Origin: Diphasiastrum complanatum | Lineage: Eukaryota; Streptophyta; Lycopodiopsida; Lycopodiales; Lycopodiaceae | Assembly: GCA_029204225.1 (NCBI GenBank) | Contig: CM055108.1 | Location: forward strand, 9,619,805 to 9,683,804 | Length of the DNA stretch: 64,000 nt | Direction of reading: 5' to 3' | Shown: piece by piece, positions 34,680 to 45,170 of the stretch | How the letters are laid out: each line of letters starts with the position of its first letter | Position numbering within the stretch: position 1 is the stretch's first letter | The notes under the pieces: generated by a model | What the model was told of the DNA's origin: nothing | What the model saw: only the letters and a program-made list of their open reading frames with translations | Databases searched by the model: none | Position numbers and translations under genes: made by a program

Positions 34680-36620
34680 CTAGAATGACGTTGAACTACT
34701 TTTTGAGGGTTCTTAATTGGCCTTCGGCTACCTGGTTCCCTTGCTCATCTTCTTGGAGCATGGCGCGTAGGGTTGTTAGCTCGGTATCGTTGGTGCGGAG
34801 CTCAGCGTTGTGAAGTTTTCTCTGGTCTTGGTAAGTTTTCAGCACACAGCCAGAATGGTCATTGTAATATTCGGTGCGATTCCTCTATAGCTTCTGAGCG
34901 GCCGACGTTTCATCTTCTATCGTGGCTACCATATGATCAAGGGCAGCCTGGATGGTCTGTACCTGGTCTGCTTGTTGGACTTTCATTTCCAAGGCCGTTT
35001 GTTGAATCTTGAAGTTGGTCTGGCCTGCTGATTTTTTGTTCATTCCTTTGAGACATTACGTTCCAATTGGTAATCCTCGAGGGATCTCTCTAAGGCTCGG
35101 AGAGATTCGAGTTCCTGTTCCAGTGTGGTCTTCTTCATTACCAGGTGCTGGCGGTATGGTTGATAAGTTTGTCGTGCTCTCTTCTCTTGGAGGATCTGGG
35201 CCTGAAGTGTGGCCACGAGTTGTTGGTAAGATTGAGCTGCTTGCTCTACTTTCTTGAGCTGCCTGATGGACCAAGCCTTGCTCTCTTTTCTCTCTTTTTC
35301 TCTCTCTCTCTCTCTCTGTTGGTTCAGTCGCTCGACCTGATCAATCGTTTGCCCTGTCACCAATTGGCCACGAGATTGCTCAGTAGCTCTTTCAGAGAGC
35401 ATCTGGTGGAGTTGTTGTTGAAGGCCAGTTAGGGTAGTCCAGCAATTTAGTGTCTGAGAATCCCAGCTGGCAGAAGGTGGTAGAGTTATGATGGGTAGTG
35501 GAAGAGGTGAGGTAACAGAGATGGTTGCAATATGTGGCACAATGGGGGTGGAAACGGTGGTAACAATGGGAGCAACAATGGAGGTGATCGAAGCAGTGGT
35601 GGTAGAAACAATAGTGGGGTGAATGAGAAATGAAACAGATGGAATGGTGACAACGAGGGGGGATGAGGTGACAATTGCAAGAGTGGTGATGGGAGGAGCG
35701 ATGGAAACTGCGACAGAGGTAGACACATGAGAAGTAACTATAGGGCGGATAGGGCTATGTATAGGAGACACGATCTAAATTATAGGGGAGGAGTGGATGG
35801 GGGCTGGTGTGTGTTTGACTGGAAGACGTAGGTGAAGAGGTGAAGGAGGGGGATCGTTGGCTGGCCAACAATCGCGCGAGTGGATCTTGTGAGGATAGGC
35901 TGGAAGATGAGGAGGAGGGTGTGGGAGTTCAGACACCTAGATGCACTAAATGTGTGTAGGCGCGATGATGGTAATGGGACCACCACAGGTGATCCATGAG
36001 GGACGCTTGAAAGCAGCCTGTAACTCCTTTATGAGAAACGAGGCCCAATCATAGACTGTGTCCGGTCCTCCCATCATGGTCATCATGATGATGACTAGCT
36101 TGGACACACGGAGGAGACGGTGGGAGCTTACTATGATGGTGGCAGATAGAAAATCTATCACATCACGAAGATGTGGATTCCTGAGTTGTGAGATCAGATA
36201 CCCGTCGTTGGTTTTGGTCTTAATGTCGTCTTGGTCTGGATTGAGAAATGCGGATATGTCGTATTTGGCCAGTGCACAAATGGTTGGTAGGTAGTTGGAG
36301 TGCGAAAGGGTGAAAGCTAATGAAATTAGCTATGGGTCAAGGGAGATCACATGGTCCTGCCCTTTGTAGGTGATGGTAAAATTGTCGGTGGCGAAAGTGA
36401 AAAATGCTTGCTGTACTAGAGCAAGGTCCTGAAAAACGGGTACCTGCATGTTATGGAGTGCGGTAGTCAGGACTACGAGGCAGTCGTCGGTGCAAAGAGC
36501 GACAATCTCTTGCTTAGTTAGTAGAGGTAGAATGGTATATTGTAAAGGTGCGTGCGTGGCATGACCAGCAGGTTGATGGGTTGGGGAGATGTCTCTCCCT
36601 CCTCGTGGCTAGGGGACGTG
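34680..36620 (-). pseudogene. Broken long gene with Pro/Thr-rich linker and coiled coil
   Basis: Starting near 36620 on the minus strand, one frame reads LTKQEIVALCTDDCLVVLTT, TALHNMQVPVFQD, then QQAFFTFATDNFTITYKGQD. After a stop near 36330 it continues with ALAKYDISAFLNPDQDD and RVSKLVIIMMTMMGGPDTVY, ending at 35946. After two breaks a 243-codon frame (35771-35040) follows: about 100 residues rich in Ser/Thr/Pro/Ile, then an REREREKERKES stretch and a long Q/E/L-rich coiled coil. The coiled coil continues to about 34690. The order resembles a large gag or an extra retroelement ORF. It lies 3' of gypsy pol F on the same strand. No exact family is recognised. Confidence 0.55.
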
Positions 36621-36839
36621 GATGAGGTTGGGGAGGATGAAGAGTGGATTCGGTCTACTGGGACGCGGATGATGAGGTAGAGATATGTGAGGATGTAGAT
36701 GGACTGGGAGAATGGCTGGTTCTAGTAGGCGTGGCGGCACTTCGAGTGGCTTAGACTCGTTGACTATCAAAAGGAGCAGTAGTGCCCGAAAGACGGCGTT
36801 TCAGTACCATATTGGAAACAGGGACGAATAGGGTCTGAG

Positions 36840-37130
36840 GGCAAGTTATGTAATGAGGGTGAGTAATGGATAGAGGGTGAGTAATGTATTGATGGTGAGT
36901 TATATGGACAGAGGGCGAGTAATGTACTGATGGTGAGTTATATGGACAGAGGGCGAGTAATCAGGATGCCGCAAGTAATCAACACGACGAGTATTAGCGC
37001 GAGTAATCAACATGATGAGTAATAAATTAGTTGGCGAGCAAATTCTCTAATGGTGAGTAAAGAGTTGAGCACAAGTAATGGGCACCAGCGAGTAATAGCA
37101 CGACTAATGGGCACGAGTAATCAAAGTGAA
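36840..37130. repeat. Degenerate ATTACTCG minisatellite
   Basis: GAGTAAT (ATTACTC on the other strand) or a one-base variant occurs about eleven times. Two adjacent 38-bp units in 36885-36960 are nearly identical. The array ends just upstream, on the minus strand, of the coiled-coil gene. Confidence 0.8.
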
Positions 37131-37560
37131 AATGAGATAAGTCGCCCCCATATATATACAGAAATTATAACTCGCCCACTGTCATTTTTGGACAGCAGTC
37201 CAATCAATGCCAAATCACTAGTGCTTGCACTGTGCACAATCTGTTTTCTAATTGACTACTAGATTTATGAGATTTCCTAATCAACATCCCATTGTTTACT
37301 AAAAATAACAGTTTTTGTCAAATAAGAGCCTAACTTGGACTTTGGACGGAATTTCTCTGGATAGATTTGATCGTGCATTGAAGTGCCACAGAGCACAATT
37401 ATGACAAGGAGAGTGATTGTCTAAAATAGCAATATAGCTCTGTACAGACCGTTCAGAGCATTTTCGGGCATTTTTACAAGGAAAATGAGGGAAGATGAGT
37501 AGGGCTGGGATTTTCACATTGGGTTTGTACAAGGGCACGACAGTTTATACAAGGTGGGAT
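37131..37560. other. Unassigned spacer
   Basis: No gene is recognised. It lies between the minisatellite and the CTA-rich tract. A short TATATATA run is near 37151. Confidence 0.45.
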
Positions 37561-38490
37561 TTCTTATATGCAGGGTTCCGTCGGTAGTTGCTAACCTACC
37601 TAGCTCGTTCCTACCTAGTTCAAAATTATCATTTACCTATGCTAAGGGGCCGGGGCAACTTCCTAGTTTAACTGAGTCGATCTACAGGTAAGTCTAACCT
37701 AACTTATTTAATTCGTCTAAACCATCTACTCTAGACTAATCTAAGCTAGTCTACATTACCAGCTAACCTAGCTTTCTATCTGGTCTACTTAAATATCTAA
37801 ATATCATGGCCAACTGCTATTCTAATCTAAGGATCGGATCTGGCACTTAGATTATTAACTAAATCTACAGCTACCCTAGGGGTCGGTCTATTCCAAATTT
37901 TGTTCGGCTAACTATTTGTTTCTACCTAATCTAAATGCTACCTAGGCTAACTAGGCTAACTTCTCCCAACTGACAGACCGACTAAGATTAACTAACTAAG
38001 AAATCTAAATTGATCTAACTTACATTTCCAGATTTATCTAAGGGTCTTGGTTGGCAACTACCCTAATCTACGGGACTTGATCTGTTACCTAAAAGCTAAC
38101 TAATCTAAAACCTATCTAGATCTAATCAGGCTTCCTAGATTTATCCTAGCTATTGGATCGGGGTCATCTAATTGAAACACTATCTTCCTAGGACAATCTA
38201 ACATATATAACCAAACAGAAACTATCTAGGCTAGCTGAAATGCCTACTCGATCTTTCTAAGCTAGAACTACCTAGTATACCACAAATCCAACTAGCTAAG
38301 TAGTGTTAACCTAATCTAACTATCTAATCTAGCTATCTGATTAACTATTCTAGGATTAAGCAAAACACGAAGGATCTAACTTCTAACTCCTATGGATCTA
38401 GATTTAGACTACAGCTAAGATTTAACTAATCTATCCTACCATCTATTTGATAGGCAACTATTTAATCTTACAAGCTACTCCTACCTAGGC
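37561..38490. repeat. CTA/TAG-saturated low-complexity tract
   Basis: About 930 bp packed with CTA, CTAA, TCTA and CTAAC words and poor in other trinucleotides, without a fixed period. On the minus strand, the sense strand of element F, it is saturated with TAG stops. It starts right after the end of F's pol. Confidence 0.75.
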
Positions 38491-38493
38491 TAG

Positions 38494-38835
38494 CTAACGG
38501 GGTGTTGATGGTTCATCTTGAGCTGAAGAAGATGATGTGGATGGTGGTCCTGGCACATCCCTAAGCTCAACATCAGTGGAATAGTAGTGACGCAACCTGC
38601 TGCCATTCATGGGTGTGTCTAGCAAATTGCCTTGCAAGTCCACGAGAATAACTGTGCCATTAGGTCGGATCTCTACTACTCTATACGGTCCTTCTCCCTG
38701 AAACATAAGATTTTCTTTGTGTTCCTTGGCGTTGTATAACAGCGCCAATTCTCCCTTGATGAGATCCTTGGTTTTTATATTACAATCATGCCAGGCCTTT
38801 TGTCGCTGCTTTTGTACGTCTAGGGCGTAAAACAC
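38494..38835 (-). pseudogene. Integrase C-terminus (gypsy element F)
   Basis: The 113-residue frame reads KQRQKAWHDCNIKTKDLIKG, LLYNAKEHKENLMFQGEGPY and VVEIRPNGTVILVDLQGN. This is the C-terminal beta-rich part of Ty3/gypsy integrases of the Athila/Tat type (G-PY-V, then PNGTVEL). It ends with a short Ser/Pro tail. The integrase core is missing upstream: RNase H-side sequence begins within 60 bp. Confidence 0.75.
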
Positions 38836-38887
38836 TAGGAAGTTCTTGTACTCCCCATGCTTTGTCAGAACACTCCCTATGGCATAC

Positions 38888-39757
38888 TTAGAGGCATCTT
38901 GTATGGATATGGAATTCTATGGTCCAGATAGGAGGTCGAAGGATTGGGGCAGTAAATAAGGCCTTCTTGAGTTTGTGGAAAGCCTCAATGGCTTCAGCTG
39001 TCCATCCTAGTTGGATAGTCATTTGATAGATCAAACGAACTAGCTTAGCGAAATTCAAGACAAACTTCCGAGAATAATTGCAATGCCCCATAAAGATGTA
39101 TACTTCATGTACAGTTCCTGGCTCAGGCAGAGCAAGTATTATGCGGATCTTATCGACGTCTATGGCGATACCATGCCTCAAAACTACGTGGCCTAGCACT
39201 ATGTCGAGCGTGACCAGAAATTTGCATTTGGCCGGGTTTAAGGATATGTTGAATAATCGACATTGGATGAACACTTTCTCTAAGCAAGCTAGATGTTGGG
39301 CTCTAGAGGAGTGGACACTAGATGTTGGGCTCTAGAGGAGTGGACACATAAGTTGTCCATAAACATTTCAAGAAACTTCCAAAGAAAATCCTTGAAGGCA
39401 TAACTCATCACTCGTTGGAAAGTGCTGGGAGCGTTGCACAATCCAAATGGCATCACTTTGTAGGCGTACGCCCCCCACTCAGTAGAGAATGCAGTTTTGT
39501 GCTGATCTTCTGGGGCTATCTACACTTGGTTATAGCCACTAAACCCATCTAGAAAGCTATAGGCTTCTAGTTTGACTATTCTCTCTAAAAAAATTTCCAT
39601 GACGTTGTTGGTTACGGCGTATGGCTTCTTGTAGTCCACACATATTCTAAGTTTCCCATTTTTCCTAGGTACTACCATGATAGGCGATACCCAATCAGTG
39701 TCTTCCATCTCGTAGATGAATCTTACATCAAGAAGCCTCAACTCTTCTTCGATCAAT
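38888..39757 (-). pseudogene. Reverse transcriptase remnant (gypsy element F)
   Basis: Minus-strand pieces in order: DTDWVSPIMVVPRKNGKLRI, VDYKKPYAV and SYSFLDGFSGYNQV-like sequence (39756-39520). Next come MPFGLCNAPSTFQRVMSYAF and the catalytic box changed to FMDNLCVH (about 39350-39470), then NPAKCKFLV, LGHVVLRHG and FHKLKKALFTAPIL (39274-38888). A 29-bp tandem duplication at about 39291-39348 shifts the frame. Asn replaces the second Asp of the YxDD box. Confidence 0.85.
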
Positions 39758-41045
39758 TGGGCGTAGTGCGGATTGGACCTATAAGGCCTACTAACTGTGG
39801 GTTTTGTAGTATTGGAATGGTGTGAACCACCACATCTGGCGATATGACCTTCAGCTCAGTGTAATTTCAAGCAAGATAGTCATGGTATTTGCAAAGAAGT
39901 GCCTTGAGATCCTCGAGGTCCTCTTCCTCTACATCTTCTCCTACTGGAACAATATGACTTTCTTCTCTCTTCTCAGCCAGATCACCATACGACTTTTTTC
40001 TCCCTTCTCAGCCAGAGCTATCTCTTTCATATGAGTAGGACCTTCATAAACATTGGCTCCTTGGGAGGTTTTTTCTGCGCTCAGGGCATAACCACTATCA
40101 CATCATCCATCTCATAATACTTGAAGTATTCTGGCATGTCATGCATAGGCTTAGGTTCTTTTATGGTGTCTTGGAGGATTTTATCTAGTTCTTGGTCTGT
40201 CATCAACTCATATTTGTCTCTCGTTTGTCACTCTTGGCCTTCCACTCAATAGTTTTTGTCTTATACAGGGGTTTGCATTCACAGAGCAGGTTGGTGGTTG
40301 GCTGATTCTCAATTCCCATCCTTTTAAAAGCTCGGTTGAGTTTTCTAACACTCTGGGTCGACTTCATTTCTAGATCAACGAACGTGATGGGAGCTTTCTA
40401 TTTCGGAGAGCCTCCAGAAGATAGATCCGAAGTGATTGGCTCTTTTCCCTTGGCATTCATTGGCAACTCTAATGGTGGATCAAGGGTCGGATATTTTACC
40501 ATCTTTGTGCTATTGTCCCATAATGAGATTTCTAGCTTATAAAGAGCTTCGTCCTCAGCTAGGTCCCAATCTATGCATTCTCGCAAGAGATTGTTAACGG
40601 CTATTGGAACACTAGTCGTGGATCCATCAGTCACTTTACACATTCGGCCTACTACGACATTACCTTGTGGGGCTCTGCGGTTTCAATGAGACCTTCGTTC
40701 GCTAGAGGCTTTTGTGGATCTAGTACTTCGAGATTTTGGCGCGGCTTTAAAATGGTCAGGATCTACATATCGGAGAAATTCCTCGTCCTCATACTCTCGA
40801 CCTTTTTCTAGGGTAAACACCTGAAGGACTTCAATTTCTTTTTCACTATAGACTCTTTGCAGTGGTTCCTGGGGTATAGCCTCTAGGCTCATCATAAAAA
40901 ATGAAAAGGAGTCTTGATGCCCTTCGCTAGATTTCTTCGCTGGTTGTGTCGAGATATCGTCTTCATCAGAAAATGGGTCTATTATTGACCTTCGCTTGGG
41001 AGATTGCTCAGTTGATGAAACATCAAACTGAAGACAATCGATCAT
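39758..41045 (-). pseudogene. Gag/protease-side region (gypsy element F)
   Basis: Two open minus-strand frames carry no clear zinc knuckle. 41045-40683 is acidic (PFSDEDDISTQP, EKGREYEDEEFLRYVDPDHF). 40643-40398 contains VPIAVNNLLRECIDWDLAED, and continues past a stop as FVDLEMKSTQSVRKLNRAFK. Position before RT and the same strand imply pre-pol coding sequence. Further pieces reach 39800. The catalytic protease motif was not found. Confidence 0.55.
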
Positions 41046-41120
41046 AGCTAGGGCTTTGGAAAGAACTGTGGGACATCGTTGATGGCACAGAGCTCAAACC
41101 AGAAGGTGATGCAGCCATCA

Positions 41121-41300
41121 TCACCAAGTGGAGACCGAGAGATGACAAAGCATTCGATCTCTTCTGATCTCCAGTCCAAGGCATTTGGTTGCTTCTCCCA
41201 GATCTGTGATTTCATAATTTTCAGAAATCTGACTCTTCGTGTCCCTGATTAGCATCAAGGAGTTTTCTATCAGAAGAGAATCATCCAGAAAATAATGATC
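41121..41300 (-). pseudogene. Copia RT shard, minus strand
   Basis: The frame reads LDDSLLIENSLMLIRDTKSQ, then YEITDLGEATKCLGLEIRRD. This is the copia stretch from the YVDD box (changed to FLDD) to the LG-LGIEI motif. It adjoins an oppositely oriented shard. Confidence 0.7.
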
Positions 41301-41329
41301 CGACCTGCTATTTTGTGCAGGAATCAAAC

Positions 41330-41620
41330 ACTGTTTCAGAGACAATGTCAACACTTGACGCTGATCAAAAGAAGATCAATGTATCTTTCAATGAGAATGG
41401 CTTTATTCCAAACTCGATAGACTCAAATTTTTATTTTCAGTCTGTATCGAATCCCTTCATAATCATCACCTTTTATGTAGATGATATGTTATTATTTAGT
41501 AACAATCTGAAGTTGTTGAAGGATTCAAAATATATGTTAGCTCTATCAAAAGGAGCATCGTCTCATATTTTAACGATATGTTGAAACTGAAGTACAAAGC
41601 ATTTTTCAGCATCCACATTA
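41330..41620 (+). pseudogene. Copia RT shard, plus strand
   Basis: The frame includes VSFNENGFIPNSIDSNFYFQ, then FIIITFYVDDMLLFSNN. The YVDD box and its surroundings are very close to element D on the other strand. Coding breaks off 50 codons later. A polypurine tract and LTR follow, so this is the 3' end of an internally deleted relative of D. Confidence 0.75.
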
Positions 41621-41628
41621 AGGGGAAG

Positions 41629-42740
41629 TGTTAGATTTTTTCTGCTCAGTCTTAAACAAATTGTTCAAGTAATGAGCATCCAGAAAAATCGAAGGCCGAC
41701 TACATGTTTTCAGACCTTCACATTTTTCTCTTCTTTAAAAGATTCTTTTCGCCTTAACCATTTTTAGGCACCTTTGTCTTTTTTGCACCTTAGCAAAAAA
41801 TGCGACACACTGGCCAAGTGGCCAGAATGCCTTAGAAACCATTCTAAAGGCACCTTCGTCTTTTTTGCCTTTTTCGCCCCTTTGCGAGAAATGTGACAAA
41901 GTGGCCAGAATGCCTTAGAAACCATTTTAAGACGCCATCGGCTTTTTCGCCTTTTTCACTGTCTTAAATCTAAGGCACCCTCTGTTTTTCGTTGTCTTTA
42001 GTCTAAGGCACCTTCGCCTTCTTCGCTGCCTTTAGTCTAAGGCCCTTTTCGGCTTTTTTGCCTTTTTCGTTGCCTTAAATCTAAGGCACCTTCTGTTTTT
42101 CGCTGTCTTTAATCTAAGGCACCTTTGCCTTCTTCGCTGCCTTTAGTCTAAGGCCCTATTTGGCTTTTTTCCTTCTTCGCTATCTTAAATCTAAGGGCGC
42201 CTTCTTGATTTACATACCTTAAGGCTAAGGGCACCTTCAATTTAAAGGGCCCTTCGGGTTTTTCGGGTTTTTCCATTTTTGCTACATTGGTAGGCTGACG
42301 TCGCCAACTTATCATCAACCCTAAAACAGCTGGAGAAACAAATATCCTAAGGGCGGTTACCAACTTTGTACAGATGCAAAACTGGAGTAAATGGCAGTTA
42401 AGACATAAAGATATTTTTTCTCTTGACACTTGTAAATATATATATTAGCTGAATCAAGCTATGTAAGTGTTGATTGAATTTCTCTTTCAATCAGAGTCAT
42501 CTGTAGCCAACGTTATCACGCTCAGCAAGCTGAAGTTATCACTTCAAGCCATTGTACTCACTGTTGATATTTTTTATCAGAGTGCAATTTTTGTCTCACT
42601 ACTACGTATTCATTTGCACAAATTGTATGAATTCCTCTACTTGAATATTTTTGCTGGTAACTGTTGCGTTTCTATTCTTACACGCCTACGCTCTGAGCAT
42701 CGAGCTTCCACTGCGCTCACACCCACCGTTTTATGACAAC
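41629..42740 (+). repeat. 3' LTR of a copia element related to D (right end approximate)
   Basis: TGTTAGATTTTTTCTG begins right after the purine tract TTAAGGGGAAG. TATATATA at 42437-42444 is a probable promoter. The GCGACA words and tandem repeats are shared in style with element D's LTR. The right end could not be fixed. Confidence 0.6.
41963..42210. repeat. 111-bp tandem repeat inside the LTR
   Basis: CTTAAATCTAAGG starts at 41963, 42074 and 42184 (spacing 111 and 110). Each unit itself holds sub-repeats of AAGGCACCTTCG-type words. Two full units and a partial third are present. Confidence 0.9.
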
Positions 42741-43395
42741 TTGAAGACTCTCTTATCTCTCTTTAAGATGAACTACGCTTGATTAAGCTATATACCATTC
42801 TGGAACTATGACACTCTAGTAAGGAAGTTGCACTACCATTAACCCGTTATTTTCGGTTTGAAATTACTAGTACATAAGGAGTGTTTCGCTTGAGCAGTTG
42901 GAGATGGGTAGCTCGAGCCAGGTTATGAGTTTATATGATGTACCATCAATATGAATGGTATTCTCACCCAATAGCGCGATACGTTTTATATACACATAAG
43001 GGACTCCGAAATGTGATAAGAGTGATTGTTTTCAAAGGATATGTTTATCGAGAAACTTACGTTTCATGCTTTGAATCTGATGAGGTTTGGTTTATGATAC
43101 TAATAACAAGGTTAGGATTTACAAAACGTAAAAGCAGCTATTGTTACTATTAGCTATGTACGTGTGCAGTGTTTTGACTTTGGTAGGCTTGTATGGCATG
43201 GATTTGCCCAAGCCATAAGGTGCTCGGACTCCCAACGACTTTTTCGTGCGGAGGTATTTGGGGCTAATATCGCACGGATCTCATGCAATGTTGCAGAGGG
43301 GATTGCGTGAGGCGAGCAACCGAGCAGCGTATACCTCTCACTTTTGCCAGTGGAGAGATAACATGCCCATGTGTTTCCGATTCAGCCCACTCTTC
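42741..43395. other. Unassigned spacer, possibly linked to the 5S-like sequence
   Basis: No protein gene. The part from 43200 to 43395 is less AT-rich. It lies directly 3' of the 5S-like sequence on its strand, so it may belong to the same repeat. Confidence 0.4.
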
Positions 43396-43513
43396 GTCTC
43401 TCTCATACCGGACTTCCCGAGAGGTCACCCATCCTAGTACTATTCAGGCCCAAGCACGCTTAACTTCGGAGTTCTGATGGGATCCGGTGTAGTAGTGTTG
43501 GTATCAATTCGGG
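43396..43513 (-). rRNA. 5S rRNA-like sequence, diverged ends
   Basis: About 85 central bases match plant 5S rRNA closely on the minus strand: CACCGGATCCCATCAGAACT, CCGAAGTTAAGCGTGCTTGG, then TAGTACTAGGATGGGTGACC and GGGAAGTCC. The internal Pol III promoter boxes are therefore kept. The first 15 and last 15 bases do not match and cannot form the terminal helix, and no T-run terminator follows at the right place. It is thus not a normal 5S gene. It may be a pseudogene, or a 5S-derived LTR of the Cassandra class of miniature retrotransposons, known in ferns and seed plants. No primer site or second copy was seen nearby. Confidence 0.8.
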
Positions 43514-43636
43514 AAAACATCCGAAGGCGGCGCGCGTGGCGATGATCGACAACTTCGCCTGCCCAAATCATTGCCTTGAAAAAGAGGAAGTCATGGGTGC
43601 GAAAGGTGCGGCGGTGTTAATGGAAAACATATCGTG

Positions 43637-44221
43637 GATCCTGCCGTCCGTGCCTCTTTCAATCTCAACATTTTGAGTCTACTATATACAACGAATTTCT
43701 GTTTTAGTGGCAAGCCCTCTTCTTCATGACGTTCATCAACCCCTCCTTGATTCACATTCTTTTCTCTCCTATTATTGGATTTTCCTTTTGTATGGGACTA
43801 GCATGATTATGTAGGCATAGAGTAGGAGGCATCCAAGTGCCTCTTTTATGCAACAATAGGGATCAAAGCCTAGGTCTACGTGAACACATATTACAATAAT
43901 CGCTTATCGTATTGCAAAAAGTATGTATATATATAGTTTTGTTGGGTGCCACCAACACTCGTGTACAACAAAAAACTATTCTCCCCATATATGTCTAATT
44001 AACCAGTCTAACATTAAGAGATTGTTTTGAGTACAAGTGATTTCTTATCAAAGATAAAGAAAGGCTCAAACATGTCATGCTTTTCTTTTCGAAAAAAAGG
44101 TTGATTGTTCTATGTTGATCGTGTGACCCATGACATTTTTGTGTATATGGCTTATATTATTCCCTTCAACCGTATAAGTGAGCCCACCACGAAACTCTTG
44201 AAAGTCCTACACACTCATATA
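43637..44221 (+). repeat. Duplicated flank of the tRNA-Ser gene, left copy
   Basis: About 585 bp, over 90% identical by eye to 45156-45723. The copy begins with the last 16 bases of tRNA-Ser (ATCCTGCCGTCCGTG, one change), so the breakpoint lies in the T arm. It continues through the 3' flank and ends near CACTCATAT. It contains no complete gene. Confidence 0.9.
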
Positions 44222-44293
44222 AAGGCTACTGAAGCTTTTGCTTCTTAGACACGCTTATTATTATCAACCAAAATACCCTGAAGAGCTCCCGCT

Positions 44294-44470
44294 TTGCACG
44301 ATCCAACCTCACAGAATGCTTTGCTTCTTGGATTTTCAGTGCAAATCCTGCTCGCTTGCCGCTTCAGTTGAAGATTTGCTTGCTTGCATAATCCAACTTC
44401 ACAAGACGAAAACAGCTTTTCTCTTTGGATCAACATTGCAAATCTTGCTTGCTTGCTGCTTAAGCAAGCT
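44294..44470. repeat. Imperfect ~95-bp tandem duplication
   Basis: ATCCAACCTCACA at about 44298 recurs as ATCCAACTTCACA 92 bp later, and GCAAATCCTGCTCGCTTGC recurs as GCAAATCTTGCTTGCTTGC 97 bp later. No coding meaning is seen. Confidence 0.7.
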
Positions 44471-44690
44471 TCACAGAGAATGCTCTCCGCTCAATGAAAT
44501 CTAACTTGCTCAGAAAATGCATGCAGGCGACCACGCCATCATTCCACAGATTGACTTGAACAACGATAATATTATGCTTCCGCCATGCCGCTTTCGCCAT
44601 ATGGGCCTTCGCTAGTATGCCTGAAGACGAGAGAAAGAGAGAGAATGCGAGAACGACGATGAAGTGCCCCCCGCGTTGAGCCTTAAAAGG

Positions 44691-44731
44691 CACTGCCCTG
44701 GGGCCAAATGGGTTTTGGCCCCAGCCCAGTG
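44691..44731. other. Strong GC-rich hairpin
   Basis: CTGGGGCCAAA and TTTGGCCCCAG form a perfect 11-bp stem around a TGGGT loop. After a 2x2 mismatch the helix extends by CACTG/CAGTG. It lies about 360 bp upstream of the tRNA gene. No terminal repeats or known RNA family are recognised. Confidence 0.8.
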
Positions 44732-45088
44732 TTTGGGCGCCACACTGTGTTCTCCAAGTGTGCTTCTTCTCCCCTGGTGTGGCATAAAAAAACAGCGATT
44801 ATATGCTCTTCGTTGTACTATGTTCTCCAACTGTGCTTCTTCCCCTGATGTGGCCAAAGAAAACAACAATTATGTATCACAGATTGACCTCATTCTTCAG
44901 ACGAATTTGCATAACAGGATGGTTGTCAATGAGAGTAACTCTTACCACAACCACAACAAATGTTTCACGTCTCTCTTTTGTTTTGTGTCAACATAGCTTT
45001 GGCTTCTTCCGTTGGCAGCTCTCATCAGCTTCGGTATCTGTGTATTTATTATCATTATATAAACCACGAAGAAGGATTATATCAGAAA

Positions 45089-45170
45089 GCGGACGTGCCG
45101 GAGTGGTTAACGGGTTTGACTCGAAATCAAATGGGCTTTGCCCGCGCAGGTTCGAATCCTGCCGTCCGCG
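45089..45170 (+). tRNA. tRNA-Ser (anticodon CGA)
   Basis: The 82-base sequence folds into a full serine tRNA. The acceptor stem is GCGGACG/CGTCCGC. The D arm contains CCGGAGTGGTTAACGG. The anticodon stem TTTGA/TCAAA carries the loop CTCGAAA with anticodon CGA. A long variable arm TGGGC/GCCCG and the T arm GCAGG-TTCGAAT-CCTGC complete it. There is no intron and no encoded CCA. Both internal promoter boxes are intact. TATATAAACC lies about 25-30 bp upstream, and a TTTT run at 45189-45192 can end Pol III transcription. It reads UCG codons in the cytosol. Confidence 0.97.

Noticed and set aside
35040-35771. Possible intact host coiled-coil gene
   Set aside because: The reading continues on both sides in other frames past stops, and it lies in a retroelement block, so a broken element ORF is more likely.
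37561-38490. Possible telomere-like array
   Set aside because: CTAA and CTAAC words are frequent but irregular; there is no run of CCCTAAA units.
40083-40260. Possible tRNA or snoRNA in the gypsy F region
   Set aside because: No promoter boxes or fold were found; the sequence reads as broken pol.
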